Source: Panagrolaimus kolymaensis
Taxonomy: Eukaryota > Nematoda > Chromadorea > Rhabditida > Panagrolaimidae
NCBI GenBank assembly: GCA_028622995.1
Contig: JAJQJQ010000036.1
Span: 1,116,001-1,180,000 of the forward strand
Reading direction: 5' to 3'
DNA length: 64,000 nucleotides
The notes below the pieces were generated by a model, which ran no database searches, was not told the DNA's origin, and saw only the letters and a program-made list of their open reading frames with translations. The position numbers and the translations under genes are program-made. Positions 12,127 through 23,718 of the stretch are shown one piece after another (positions within the stretch are counted from its first letter, which is position 1; each line of letters opens with the position of its first letter).

Positions 12127-13177
12127 TTAAAAGGTAATATTTGGAAGGCGGCTATAATATTGTTTATATAAATTCTTATTTTTAACCATCCATTCACGAA
12201 ACAAATGAAGTTGAGCTTTATAATTATCTGAGAGATGACCAGTAAAGCTTAAAGAAAAATATGTTTGCGTATTTTTCTGAAATAAAAAATAAATTAATTT
12301 TTAAACAAGTTTGTGCGAATGAAAAAATTCCAAGAAAAAATAAACTAACTTTCATAAATTCTGAAAATGTGGCAAAATCAAATATTTCTCGAACATTATT
12401 TATAATAAATCTTTTAATATTTTTAAAATTAACGTTTTTGAGAAGCATTTTTACGGTCATGCTTGTTACTGGAGTTTCCATGAATCCGGTGCTAAAAAAT
12501 TTTAAAGTAATTTTTTTAGCAATTTGGAATCCCAAAACCCCAGAGTCCTTTTTTTACTAAATGTTTCGATGAACCCCAAAAGTGTTTTTAAAATTAGAGT
12601 CATAAAACCCAAAAAAAATTAAACTTAACCATTCAAAATCATTAATTTTTGGAAAAAGTCTAAAGATATCTTCAATTGGAACTATACTTTTGTCGTCGTC
12701 GTAGGAATCTATTACATTTGTATTATCAAAACAAATACTTGTAATATAAGGAGATAAAGACAAATTTAAAAGTTCGTTATAATCAAGAATTCGAAATTGA
12801 ATTCTGATGGATTTTGCTTCAAATTTATAAGTTTTATGAAATAATTTTGCTATTCTCATTTTATACAAATCTAATCGAAATGTTAGCCAAATTTTATATG
12901 GCTTTCGTGGATTTAAAAATACTTCTTTAGCTCGAATTTTTATTTCTTTTCCAGTGTGAGAAAATTGAATCATCCATTCTTCACTTAAATCATTTAAACT
13001 TTCTATGATAATTATAGGATTTTCAGAATAAAAATATTTGCACGTTTTTTGAAGTTTTTCATATCCTTTTGAAGAGCATGGATTTTTATTAATATAATAA
13101 ATAAAGTTTCGTGGAAGTGAAAAGTTTTGAGGACGCGGGGAATCAAAAGTATATTGAAGAAGGCTATTATTATTCAT
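12127..13177 (-). pseudogene. F-box-like gene with a broken frame
   Basis: This is a paralogue of the F-box-like gene at 4746-5738. The first segment starts at 13177 (MNNNSLLQYTFDS) and carries NFSLPRNFIYYIN...KTCKYFY and SIVPIEDIFRLFPKINDFEW. Its frame runs to a stop at 12557. Homology resumes in another frame from about 12550 (GFQIAKKITLKFF) through NVREIFDFATFSEFMK, ending at a GTTAGT donor after 12350. A final exon at 12276-12127 has a good TTTCAG acceptor and ends IKKR-free as SRLPNITF. No canonical intron joins the first two segments in phase. An A7 run at about 12548-12555 lies at the break. It is either a pseudogene, a homopolymer assembly error or a gene with a non-canonical intron. 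Confidence 0.6.
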
Positions 13178-14235
13178 AATTAATCTTTCAAATTAACGTC
13201 TATAAAAAAAGGTGGATAAACAGGCAGCAAAAAAAAAGAAGAAAAGATTTATTTTAGGTTTGTAATAAACATAAAATTTTTTTTTATTGCATTCACTGAT
13301 CTTTCTAGGAAAATATTATCTTTTAAGGCATTCACTCAAGTATGTAATATGTCGTCGTCAGTAAACTAATGAATGACCCCAATAAAAATATATAAAAATC
13401 AATGAACCCATTTTTTTCTTGTCATGGCAAATAAAAAGCAGAGTAAAAAAAAGTTGTTTATTGAAGAGACATTTGATTGACAAACTTTGCCTTGCTAATA
13501 ATGCTGCCATCCCATGCAGAAAAAAAATAATATTTGAAATCTGTGGAATAAAAAAAAACACTTGATTTATGGTTTTCTTTGAATCAAACCAAACTTTTAC
13601 AATTATCAAATCAGCCAATGGGAAAGTTGCAACAAAAAAAAATGAATCAATGCGCAACCGAATGATGAACGCGTTTTCATTTAATTCCAAAACAAATCTA
13701 TCTTGTGAGTTATGGTATGATTGATCATCCATATTCGTTGGTGCATGTATGTGTGTAAAAATAATAAAAATGTTAAATAAAAAGAAATTTCTTTGATAAA
13801 ATTTATTTTTTCATTTTTGCAATGAACAACACAGCCAAAGGGATCTTATGAATGACTTCTATGTATTTTCCAAGATGTTTCAGAACCAAAACTACTTTTA
13901 TCTTTTCAAAAAAGCATTTATCACAAATTATTCTCCCTCAAACAAACAAAAACTTTAAGCAATTCAATCAAAAAAAAATTGGCAGAAATTAATAAAAGTA
14001 TGCTCTTCGATGGCATTGTATAAATTTTGCCGCAAAACTAAAATTGTTGTTTGCAAGATGCAACTTTTGCAAAGCTTTTTCTTCTCATTTTGGTTTTCAA
14101 AAGTTAAAAACTTCGTTCTTCTTCTTTTCATTATCTGTTTTTGTTTTTGTTTGCCAAACGCCTTTTTCGAGTCTAGTTATTTGTATTATTTTTCCGCGGT
14201 TGTCATAATCCTTTGAAATAATTGTATTTATTCTT
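13178..14235. other. Intergenic
   Basis: AT-rich sequence with no supported gene. A minus-strand frame at 13358-13732 (124 codons) shows no domain, homology to neighbours or splice signals, and is probably chance. Confidence 0.4.
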
Positions 14236-14530
14236 TAGTTATCATGATGAATGTCAACGCTGATCGTGATACAACCGAATCAACTTTTGCTGAACAAATG
14301 GCAGCAATCAAAGCAACAATTGAAATGGGCGTCGCTGGTTGGTTGTTCCATTGTCGTTCTTCATCCGTGAAAAAGCTGCTTCTCTCATCGTGGTGCTTCA
14401 TTTTGTTCCTGCTTTGAACCTTCGTTCATCAACTCAAAATCAAAGATGTGTATCATCTGGCTTGGCAAAGCTGCTTTGATCTTCCTCTTCATTGCGTAAT
14501 TTTTTGTATGCGTGTATAAATAAAACTAAC
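14236..14530 (+). pseudogene. Decayed small gene or retrocopy remnant (tentative)
   Basis: This island is noticeably richer in G/C than its surroundings and translates well but only in pieces. It opens with MMNVNADRDTTESTFAEQMA and continues through ATIEMGVAGW in one frame. WLVVPLSFFIREKAASLIV follows in a second frame, and SFINSKSKMCIIWLGKAALI ending at a TAA near 14500 in a third. AATAAA follows at about 14519. Codon-like composition across three successive frames suggests a coding sequence carrying at least two frameshifts, intron-free like a processed copy. I do not recognise the parent gene. The alternative is chance open frames in a less AT-rich patch. Confidence 0.35.
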
Positions 14531-15599
14531 ATAATGTATTCATACTTTTTCTTTTTTGGGGCTGTTTTTGTTTGATAAGAGAGCTTTACACTTTGCTTTT
14601 CAATAGGGAGTTAAAACGGAAATAGCATTTGTAGTTGTAAAAGTTTGCCAATAGTTTCATAGACTTCTCTTCTCCAATCTGCACCATTTTTGAGATAAAC
14701 ATGAGTTCAAAAACAATGGAAAAAATAAAGTCTTTCAAAGCAAATATGCCTTTGAAAGTTTTGCAATCTGCTTTATGAAACCACACAAACTTAAACAACT
14801 TGGTGATAATCTTAAGTTTTAGGCATTGTGGATGGATCCGTTAAACTAAATCAAGAAACAAAGCTTGCATATGTCCAGAAGTTTGAGAAACGAGTATTTA
14901 GGAGTTTGAAAATCATGTAAGGTATAAATAAATTTGCTTGAGCTATTATTGTTCCAATTACTTGGCTATTGCTGCAACAAGCAAGAATAAAACCAAACGA
15001 GCAACAAAATGAAAGGCATTCAACAAAACAAAGAATGATTATAAAGCTTTAATAACCAATTAAACAGCGACTCATAAAGTGAGCTATAAACTATAATGGC
15101 TGCTTTTTACATGCATACTCGAGTAAGAGCACAATTCCATTTGCTTTTATTTTTTTTCCATTAGTTTTTCTTCCTCGTTTTATTGCTATTGGATGAAATA
15201 ACTATTTTGTATCGGTTAAAACAAGCAGCTTCAAGTTTTAAAAGCAAAAGAGAAAATAGTGAATAAGTAAAAACGCAATCAAAATTATTGAACGACTACC
15301 AAGCAAGCCAAAAATTTAAAATGAAGAGTCGAGATAAAAAATATTGATACAATCATGGATCGAAAAAGTTAGCAGTGTGAGGGTGTTATTAATAATACTT
15401 TTGTAAGAAGTTGTGTTGAAGCTGAACAAATTTTAGTCATTAAGAAAGCTTTTCTTAAAAGCTTTTGCAAATAACTAGCTATCGACAAAAAACTGCAAGA
15501 TTATAATAAAACTACTTTTTACAAATTACATCTTTTATTAATATTAACATAAATACGACATTATTACATTAAAACAGAAAATGGATATCCAAAGGCGAA
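14531..15599. other. Intergenic, mildly GC-richer than average
   Basis: No gene is supported. The stretch at about 14820-15110 has a less AT-rich composition like the preceding decayed gene and may belong to the same inserted or duplicated segment. The 3' flank of the lectin gene lies at the right end. Confidence 0.35.
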
Positions 15600-16955
15600 T
15601 TATGTTCGAACTTGATAAGCATTGGATTGATCAGCAAATCGTTGACAAGCAGATGAAAGTTGATTTGAACAAAGGCCGAGATAACCTTGTAAGTGACGTT
15701 CCACGTTTGTTCCAATTGGTAGTTTTTCTCCAGTATCATAATGTCTTTTTTGGGAAAGCAAAAGACCGCATGTTTGTTCATCCACATTTGTATTAAATAT
15801 CGGTTTTGTTCCATCAATAGTATAAACTTCTTTTTGATAACCAGTAACACCAACCCACATAACATTATCTAATCCAAACTTGTTTTCTTCTGTTGATAAC
15901 TTGTAAACATAATTCTTCATAATCACTAAAATAAACGCTTTATTAAAGCTGCAACTTATATCATTCATGAACACAATCTATTATATTTTTAGCCTTAAAA
16001 TAACAAATGAAAAAACAAACCTCGAAAGTAATCTGTTTCTATCGCATTTCTTGGAACAGCAATGAATGACTTCTTTTGAGCACACTTCCTTTGCGAACTT
16101 TGAAAACTTCGTGTTGTAGGATCAATATGAAGACACATTCGAAGTTGAGGAATAAGATGCCATTTAACATTTGGATCATTATCAGGACATCGAAGTTTTG
16201 GCCATCTTGGAATTTCACATAATGCATATGCTTCAGATTGAATTTGGAGACCAGAAAATTTGCCAGTTTTTGGATTTAATACAGCGCTATATTCTCGACA
16301 AGTTCCATCTTGACCCTTTTGTTCACCATCATCCCATTTAACATTAGCAGTAGATTTTTCTGTTCCCTTTTTTCCAAACACTTTTTCCCTATAAACAGAG
16401 GTGGTAAACGACATGATTAGCAAATAACTACAAACATACCAAAATTCGATGCCATAAAATGTGCTATCCAAAATATTGTTAGAATCCAATCCAACGAAAT
16501 CCCATTTAGATCCACCATAACCAATCCAAACTCGAGTATTTTCATCAACTTCAATATTTGGATCACGAACGATTTTGGAAAGCAAGAATTTCAGACCATC
16601 ATCATCTTTAGCAGTTGCAAGTCGTCCACCATAATCATAAAAACAGGTTCTTTTTGCTTCTTCATATTGCAATTTCTTTGGCAAAATAAATAGACAACTT
16701 CCTTCATAATAACCTGGTTCACAAAGATGGCGAAGAAATCCTTCAATTGGAGGTCTAAAAATGTAAGTTAGATAAATAAATAAATTAATGTGCAACTTAC
16801 TGGTTTGCATAGTTATTATCATATTGAGGACAAGCATCTAAAGAGTTTGCAAAGACATGGGAAAAACAAGTTGAAAACCTAAAAAAGGAAATAAAGTTAA
16901 TAACAAAAAGTTGCAAAAAAAAAGCTTACAAAAACCAAGAAATTAACCAAAACAT
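15600..16955 (-). CDS. Secreted C-type lectin with two CTLD modules
   Basis: Five minus-strand exons (16955-16930, 16878-16801, 16754-16440, 16388-16021, 15925-15600) give 370 residues with every phase matching. The N-terminus MFWLISWFLFSTCFSHVFA is a signal peptide made only after splicing the 26-bp first exon. The first C-type lectin domain runs from about residue 45 (CEPGYYEGSCLFILP, then TCFYDYGGRLAT, WIGYGGSKWDF, WDDGEQKGQDGTCREY) to ALCEIPRWP near 215. The second starts at CPDNDPNVKWHLI and includes CLHIDPTTRSF, VMWVGVTGY and the closing cysteines in GYLGLCSNQLSSACQ. Canonical calcium/sugar motifs (EPN, QPD, WND) are absent, so carbohydrate binding is doubtful. Secreted lectins of this type are often immune or gut proteins in nematodes. 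Confidence 0.88.
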
Positions 16956-17401
16956 CAATCACGTGAAGTTGCAGCCGCTGAGTATCAAACAAAAAAGTTT
17001 GAAAGTGATGGAAAATGTGGAAGACAAGAAAAAAGTGCATCAAAGAAAAAAAGTGAGCATAAAAAATTTGCATTTTTTTTCTTGACTTTTCCGGTTTTGA
17101 AGAGTTTGGTAGTACTATATTTTGCCAAAAATGCTATTTTTAGGCAAGAAAAAAAATGACGTTCATTCATTCATTTTTTCTAAATTAGTTTTTCACAAAA
17201 ACACCCGCCATTCTACGTTTTTTAATTTCAAAGGTTTCCATGTTTTGATTTTTTCTTAGAAACATTCATTTTAAGAAATTTTAATGTGGATTGTTGTTCT
17301 CTAACGTTAAAATCGCTTTTTTTAGATTAAACTTTTATTTTTTCTAACACAAAAAACAAAATTTATAAAAAATAATATCTGTTTGTTTTAAATTTATAAA
17401 A
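16956..17401. other. Intergenic between minus-strand genes
   Basis: Upstream region of the lectin gene and 3' flank of the next receptor. The frame at 16985-17170 has no coding character. Confidence 0.4.
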
Positions 17402-18357
17402 CTAAGCTACTGGCTTTGGCAAATTATTATTTCTTCGACGTTCATTGGAATCAGTAACAAAAACAGTATTTTGACCATTTTTGCATAAACAAAATATTCT
17501 TAAATAAAATTTAAAAAATGCTTTTCGAAAGCTAGGACTAAAAATAAAATGAGTTATAATAATCGAAGAATTATGAAAATAATAAACCATCGCAGAAATA
17601 TTTGTTATTAAAGCAAAATAATTCATATTATTATAACTTAATTTAGTGCTATAATATTTTATTCCAAAATTTGCTAAACTAAATATCGAAGAAATTAAAG
17701 CTTGATAAATCAATCGTTTTTCACATTTGGCTGCAATTATGGATGTAAAATTTCTTGATTTATAAATTGCATATCCAACAAATCCCAAAACCGAAATAGT
17801 TAATGCTGCATTAATGATTGCTCCTCGAATTAAATAACCTTCTCGAAAAGTTTTCCGTTCAAAAGACATAATATTAAAGTTGAATGGGAAGTTAATTAAA
17901 TTATAACCATCGATTAAAAATGGAGATAAAATTAATAGAATCACGGCGATCCAGGTCCTTGATTTTGACCAAATCTGTAAAAAATTAATTATGTTCAAAA
18001 TATTTTAACTCCACAATTCTCCAAACTTACTTTATCTTGCATAAATGGAAATATCAAAGCTGTACATCGATTACACGCGAGCAAAGTACTCCAAAACGTC
18101 GAGAAATAAGTATCAAACCATTCTGAACTCATTTGAAATTGATTGATAGTTTTACGAATAACAAAATCCACCCATATTCCTCCAAGCAGTAAATCCCATA
18201 AATATCCAATAATTAAAAAAACAAAATATGCAGATTTAAATTTTGATGAAGAAATGAAAAGTTGTGGAATCAAAAAAGTTATTTGAGTTATTTCTGTAAT
18301 TCTGCATGAAGCCATTATTAAACTTGAAATCCAATATGTAAAAGGTTCAGAATCCAT
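17402..18357 (-). CDS. Serpentine receptor, Srg/Srv-like
   Basis: The exons are 18357-18031 and 17974-17402, joined in phase 0 over a 56-bp intron (GTAAGT...ACAG), giving 299 residues. It is the paralogue of 6193-7606. It shares KFKSAYFIFL-type TM2, LLACNRCTALIFPFMQDK at the end of TM3, IWSKSRTWIA immediately after the splice, YLIRGAI and the closing FIFSPSFRKAFFKFYLR. Seven membrane segments are visible. Expected role: chemosensory GPCR. The two paralogues lie about 10 kb apart on the same strand with other genes between them, so this is a dispersed rather than a strict tandem duplication. Confidence 0.87.
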
Positions 18358-18926
18358 TATATTTATTTTTTATTTTTTTAAACTTTTTGAAATATATTTA
18401 ATTAAGAAAAATTGTCATCTTTATATATTACATTTTTTAATAAAAAAAATTATAACAAAGCTGTTGTTGTAGTTATTATTATTTCTCACTAATTACTTAA
18501 TTATGAATGAGTAAACTATAATTGAACGGGAAGTAAAAAAATTAAATAAATAATTGTATGACTGCCCTTAAAGCTAGTAGTAGGTACATGTTTAAGTTTA
18601 GGGGCGTCGTAGTAAATAAAAATAATTATTTACTAATAACCATTTTTTAATAATTTATAATTAATTGTTTTTTTTTCTAGTGCACATTTTTCGTTAATAA
18701 AAAAATGTACATGTTGTTTTTAATAAAAATTAAGATAAGCTTAAAAGTGTGGGGCTTAATTATTATAATTTTTTTATAACGTTGTTTTTTGGTTAATGTA
18801 TTAATGAACTTTTAGCGCTTCAAGACAAAAATAAAACAATTTATAAACAGTTTTTTAATTTATTTAAATTTTATTACAAATTATTTATAGACTCGTAAAA
18901 CTTAAGAAACACAAAGGTTTAATTAT
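18358..18926. other. Intergenic, very AT-rich
   Basis: Upstream of the receptor and downstream of the first MATH-BTB gene. No gene or repeat recognised. Confidence 0.4.
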
Positions 18927-20169
18927 TCATGGACTTTTAGGTGATAAACTTTGATCAATTAATTCTTTTAAAAATTTATAATCAAAACTCGATGTATCTA
19001 TTCCAGGATTTCCATTTTTATTATTTAATAAAGGCCGAGTAAAATTGATGCATGCTTGCCAAAGAACTGTGGCATTGGATTTATCTGCTGCAGTCACCAT
19101 TTTTCCAATATTTTCTTTGGTTAATTTATCAGCTAAATATAGTTCTAATGCAGGCTATAAAAAAAAAATAATTATTGAGAATACTATTGTAGTTTTACAA
19201 AAAAAAATTCGACAAGGTGTTTCCAAATTTTTTTTCGTGGCATTTACTAACCTTTAAAACTTGAAAATCATATTTATCAGCTAAAATTAAAAGATCAAAA
19301 GCATTTTCTTCATCATCCACAAAAGCCGTAATATCCATAGCATAAATGTAATCCACCGCAGCTTTAACGGTATCAAAATTAAAATCTGGGATTGTCATTT
19401 GTCCTTCGGCAGCTTCTTTAAAATTACTTTCAAACATGGTTTTAAATACCGGCGATTCTGCAGCCAAAACAAGTTTGTGAACCTAAAAAACATTTCGTGG
19501 TGATAAAAAATTTTTTTTAAATTAATTAATTACCTCAATTTCTTGATCTTCAACTTTTATTTTAAAATCTTTATTTTCATTTTGAAGCAAATATGAACCA
19601 AGATCATATTTAAAAAAATAATTATAACGTTTTTTAGTTTGAATAAAATTTGAAAAAATTCCAGAAATTCGAAGACATAATTTACCATTTTGAAAATATT
19701 TACTTTCAGGAATAAAGACTTCTGAATGTGGGAGGCTAATAAGCAATGTTTTATCGGAATCTTCAACGGTATTTACAATTTCTGAAAAGGTTAAATAAAA
19801 AATTTATTTGGAAGTCAAAAAAAATCAAAGAACAAATTTTTAGGTAAAATTTTCTTCCAAAAAAAACTAACCTTTATTCCATTTTTCATTTCCCGCCTCT
19901 TTGTAATCATTAACTTTACAAAAAAGTGTATAATTTAATTTTGTTGAAGTTTCAATATTTAAATAAAAACAAATAAAATTATTATTTCCATTTTCATTAT
20001 TTCGGGTTTCATTTGGATTACATTCTAAATTCCATTCCACACCCGTCAATCCTTCAAGAGTTTTTGATTCAGTTTTTAATATTTCATTTTCACTAAACAT
20101 TGCTTTTCCAATTTCCCATTCAGCCATAAAAGCAAATCGAGGAATTGAATCAAATTTAAGGGAAGACAT
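18927..20169 (-). CDS. MATH-BTB protein, CUL3 ubiquitin-ligase adaptor type
   Basis: The exons are 20169-19872, 19781-19534, 19482-19252 and 19154-18927, giving 334 residues with all phases consistent. The N-terminal half is a divergent MATH domain (substrate-binding fold; GVEWNLEC and FICFYLNIE strands). A BTB domain follows, starting at VHKLVLAAESPVFKTMF at about residue 183 and continuing through FDTVKAAVDYIY and LLILADKYDFQVLK. A BACK-like helical tail (LADKLTKENIGKMVTAADKS, LWQACINF) closes the protein. Such proteins bridge substrates to CUL3. It is the most diverged of the five MATH-BTB genes here. It keeps the same intron after the LK of the BTB domain and the same intron just before the HKL motif. 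Confidence 0.88.
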
Positions 20170-20765
20170 ATTGCAACGAAAATAAATTTTAAAAGAAAAA
20201 AAATAGTTTGAATAGTTTTTTTTATCAAAAATTAATAAATTTTTAATTTTGTCGAATATAAGTTAAAAGACAAAAAAGCCTCAAAAAAAGCTTTCGCAAA
20301 AACTTCGATGTGATTTTATTGATTGAAAGCTGCTTTTCAGATTTTTCAAAAGCTTACTCGATTGATTGTTGTTGTTTTGCTCTGTCGCAAAAAAAAAAAC
20401 ATGCATAATAACGGGCTTTCTTTTAATACACAGGCCTCTCTTTCCACAGTGGTTGTCGTCATTGCAGCCAAAGACCCAAGAGCTATTATTTTGCTTTGAC
20501 CACGATTCAAAACAGTTGTTTTAAAAATGTTAAACAAAAATTTTTTCAAAGTTCGTTTCGCTTTCAGTCAAAAACAAAATGCTTTTTTTTATTAATTTTT
20601 AAAAAACGTAACAAAATAAAAGCGAAACAAGTTTCAAAATAGCCAAATTTAATTTGTCATTTAATTTTATAAAAGATAATAAAATTTAAATTATAATAAA
20701 AAAACGGAAAAGAAAAAGTTCAGAAGAAAAATTCATAATGATAAAACTTTGGAACGTTCTTACGG
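20170..20765. other. Intergenic
   Basis: Promoter side of the MATH-BTB gene and 3' flank of the next minus-strand gene. The minus-strand frame at 20346-20549 is not supported as coding. Confidence 0.4.
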
Positions 20766-22822
20766 TCATGATGGAAGAAATGTAACAGCCTTGATGTAAG
20801 GCTCCGATGCTGTATTTGTTAATAAATTACATGCTTCTCTTAGTTCGTTTTGCACTCGATTTTTAGTTTCACCATTTTTAAAATCATCCAAAAGAAAAAA
20901 TCCAAGTTCATTGCATTTTTGACCCGTTTCTGCTTTGAGTACTTTAACGTGTTCTTTTAATAACATTGCCATAAGAAATTTTGGAGTTGCATTATCTCGT
21001 CCACCATTAAAATTATCAAATTCAAGTAAAGCTTTATTATCTGCGTTTTTTATAATATTGAATCCCCAAGCTGGATCAATTTCAATGGCATCAGATGGCA
21101 TAGACATAATTTTTAATAAATCTAAAATTACTTTTATTCGAAAACACACAAAATTTAATCTCAATGTTTTGACGTCTAAATCGCTAAAAGTTAATTTTAA
21201 CCTACCATAAATGACAAATGATGGATTATCAAGCCATATTTTTTGAGCCTCTTTACCATGAGTTTGCTTTTCTGTTTTAAAACTTAGAAATAAATCGGTG
21301 CCATAAAATGCTAAAATTAACTGAACACAGCTCGGGTTAAATTTTTGGAAGTTACTCACAATTCCATGAATCCAAATAACTGTAATGATCAGCATTATAT
21401 GAATAAATAACTGAAACATTGTCAAAAATTGCAATAACAGGAAAATTATATGCTTCTTTTTTTGAATTAAGTTTATCAAACAAGCGTTTTAGTTCTGATA
21501 AGATTATTGGTTTTTGTTCAACAGAAATAAAGTTGTTTTCAGTTATTTTTAATGTGAGCACAACTCTATGATGCTTTTCATCCATTAATGGAGGAGCCTC
21601 AAGCGCAATATCGTATTCATCTGTAAATTTATTCAAATACACAACCTGAAAGGTAGTAATTTTTTAATCACTCTTTAAAGGGAGTGTCTCAGCAAACGAG
21701 AAAACTCCTTACAGCGGGTGTTCCTAGCCCGAAAGTTTTTTTTCATTGTCTCAAAAGTTTACAAAGAGCTTCAAATTTTTTGTAGCTTTTTGTAGCACTT
21801 TGTTTTTTTTTCTCAAAATGCTACAAAAAGCTACAAAAATTGGTAGCACTTTGTAAGCTTTTGAGACAATGAAACTTTCGGGCTAGGAACACCCGCTGTA
21901 GAAAAGTTTTCTCGTTTGCTGAGACACTCCCTTTAAATAAAAATTAAAGATTTACTTTATATGGTAATGGTGAACGTGGAACAACCTTTTGAATATTTTT
22001 TAATGGTAAAATAGTATTTTCGGTTACCGTCATAAATCGAACATTGCTTTTGCCATTGATAACATAATAATTACGGCAATTATTTGGATATACATTAAAA
22101 TTAACAGGAATTAAAAATTTTTCACTTCCATATCTTGCATATCTTGGACAGATAGCGAAGGGAATAACATCGTTAAAGTAACCTTTCTTTTCAATTTTTT
22201 CAACAATTGTAAGCATTGTTTCACAAAATTCATTTAACTTTTCTTCTGTCGCTGATCTTCTCATTGCATAAATATATTTAATAAATTTAAATTCATCAGC
22301 AATATCTTTTTTTAGAATATAGTTAACGTCTGATTTGGGATATTGAATTTGGTTGAATTTAAAAACTTTATACTTTTTATCTCGATTAATAAGTTCCTTT
22401 TTGACATCCATGGCAATAATAGAGTCGTCGTCGAGCAATAATAAAAGTGTGTGATCATAAAATTCATGGTTACTACCATTAATATTTTTTAGCATAACAG
22501 TTGAAATAAACGTTTGATTACTAATAAACTGATATGGAATTTCATGTTGTTCAAATAATTTCATAAATTTTTCCCATAATTTATAGTTATTTGGATATTG
22601 GGAAGATTGATAATTAAAAATATTTAAAATGACTCTCTTTGGTTTTGGATCAAAATAAGTTTCCCATTTTTCAAATAAATCATTATTAATATCGAAAATT
22701 TCATGCAATTTTTCTATTTTAGGCGCTTCTTTAATATCTTTAATAATCATATAATCAAGATAAAGAATTTCTGGATTTGGCCATGAATGAATATAAACAA
22801 ATCTTTTCAAAGAATTCCCCAT
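20766..22822 (-). CDS. Divergent HSP70-like (actin-fold ATPase?) nematode protein, tentative
   Basis: The exons are 22822-21956, 21645-21360 and 21310-20766, giving 565 residues. Both junctions fit by phase (0, then 1/2 through a GTGAGT donor). The N-terminal 290 residues, starting MGNSLKRFVYIHSWPNPEIL, match nothing I recognise. The C-terminal half has order and spacing suggestive of an HSP70 nucleotide-binding domain: FYGTDLFLSF, HGKEAQKIWLDNPSFVIYGR (compare the G-x-x-A...NP...GR region of HSP70), FNGGRDNATPKFLMAMLLKE (compare GGEDFD-N-x-x-V), and RVQNELREACNLLTNTASEP (compare the L+x-x-CE-x-AK-x-x-LS helix). The phosphate-binding residues of HSP70 are not conserved, so it is probably not a working chaperone. 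The first intron (21955-21646) is filled by a 264-bp fold-back element. Confidence 0.6.
21674..21937. repeat. Fold-back MITE in an intron, TTAA-flanked
   Basis: A near-perfect inverted repeat has arms of roughly 110-125 bp. The left arm (21674 onward) reads TTTAAAGGGAGTGTCTCAGC and the right arm ends GCTGAGACACTCCCTTTAAA at 21937. The arms share the GCGGGTGTTCCTAGCCCGAA block in inverted orientation and meet in a short loop near 21795-21825. TTAA occurs at both boundaries (21675-21678 and 21933-21936), consistent with a piggyBac-type target duplication. There is no coding capacity, so it must be mobilised in trans. It occupies most of the 310-bp first intron of the HSP70-like gene and leaves the splice sites intact. 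Confidence 0.85.
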
Positions 22823-23718
22823 CGTGTTTTTAAATCAATAAAAATGGTTTTTTAGTGAGAAAAAGGAATTTCATTAAGTGATGATAAAATCTGAGATAAG
22901 AATAAATAGTTTTCAGATAAAGGTTTGTTCGACCGAATGCATTACGTTGATAAGACCTAATTCCTTCCTTCAATGAATTTTGGCTTTAACCTTAAATAAA
23001 GTGTTTCCTTTTTTGTATATCGAAAAAAAAATAATGTTGCGATATTTATTTTGTGTATTTATTTAAATAAATAAAATTTGAAGATTTAACTACAAATTTT
23101 TTATGCCGTTTTGTAAAAATCTTACTACTTGATTAAGTGAATTTTTATATGTTGAATAAATAAATCTATAAAAGATTTTTCTAACTTTCGCAACAGCTCC
23201 TGTAAAAAATTTATTCAAAGATGTCATTTAAAAAAATAAAGGTTTAATTAAAAAGCATTTTATCCACACAAAAATGATTCATTGAGATCTGCGCTAAAAA
23301 GACGCAATAAAATGGTGTTTTAAAATAACTTTCTGAAATATCAACACAAAATTGAATTTCAAATTTTTGAAAAAAAAAAGTAATGTGTTAAAAAAATTCA
23401 ACCAACTTCATCACAAACTTTTTTGATGATTTTTAATGTTTTTGTTTTGATGAGGACGCACGCTGCCTTTTTTTGGGAGCAAACAGGATTTAGATGTGTG
23501 TATGATCCTTTTCTTCCCTCACTGTCAGTGCTACATAATTATCTCGCGATGCATAAATAAAAAAAATATGGCCATGATTTTGTTTTGATTCTTCATTTTC
23601 TTTTTCATTTCAAAACTTTATTAATTTTTTTTATTAAAAAAGGATTTATTAAAAAACATATTTATTACAAACAATTTTTTTTATATATCCCGGATTTAAA
23701 AATATATTCTTTTTTATA
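22823..23718. other. Intergenic divergent promoter region
   Basis: AT-rich stretch between the minus-strand HSP70-like gene and the plus-strand inhibitor gene. No gene or repeat seen. Confidence 0.4.

Noticed and set aside
13358..13732. 124-codon minus-strand frame
   Set aside because: Hydrophobic and low-complexity, no recognised motif. Typical chance frame in T-rich DNA.
16921..16955. Whether the lectin could start at the internal ATG near 16837
   Set aside because: That start reads from within exon 2 in the wrong frame and through an intron. The spliced start at 16955 gives a proper signal peptide and matching phases.
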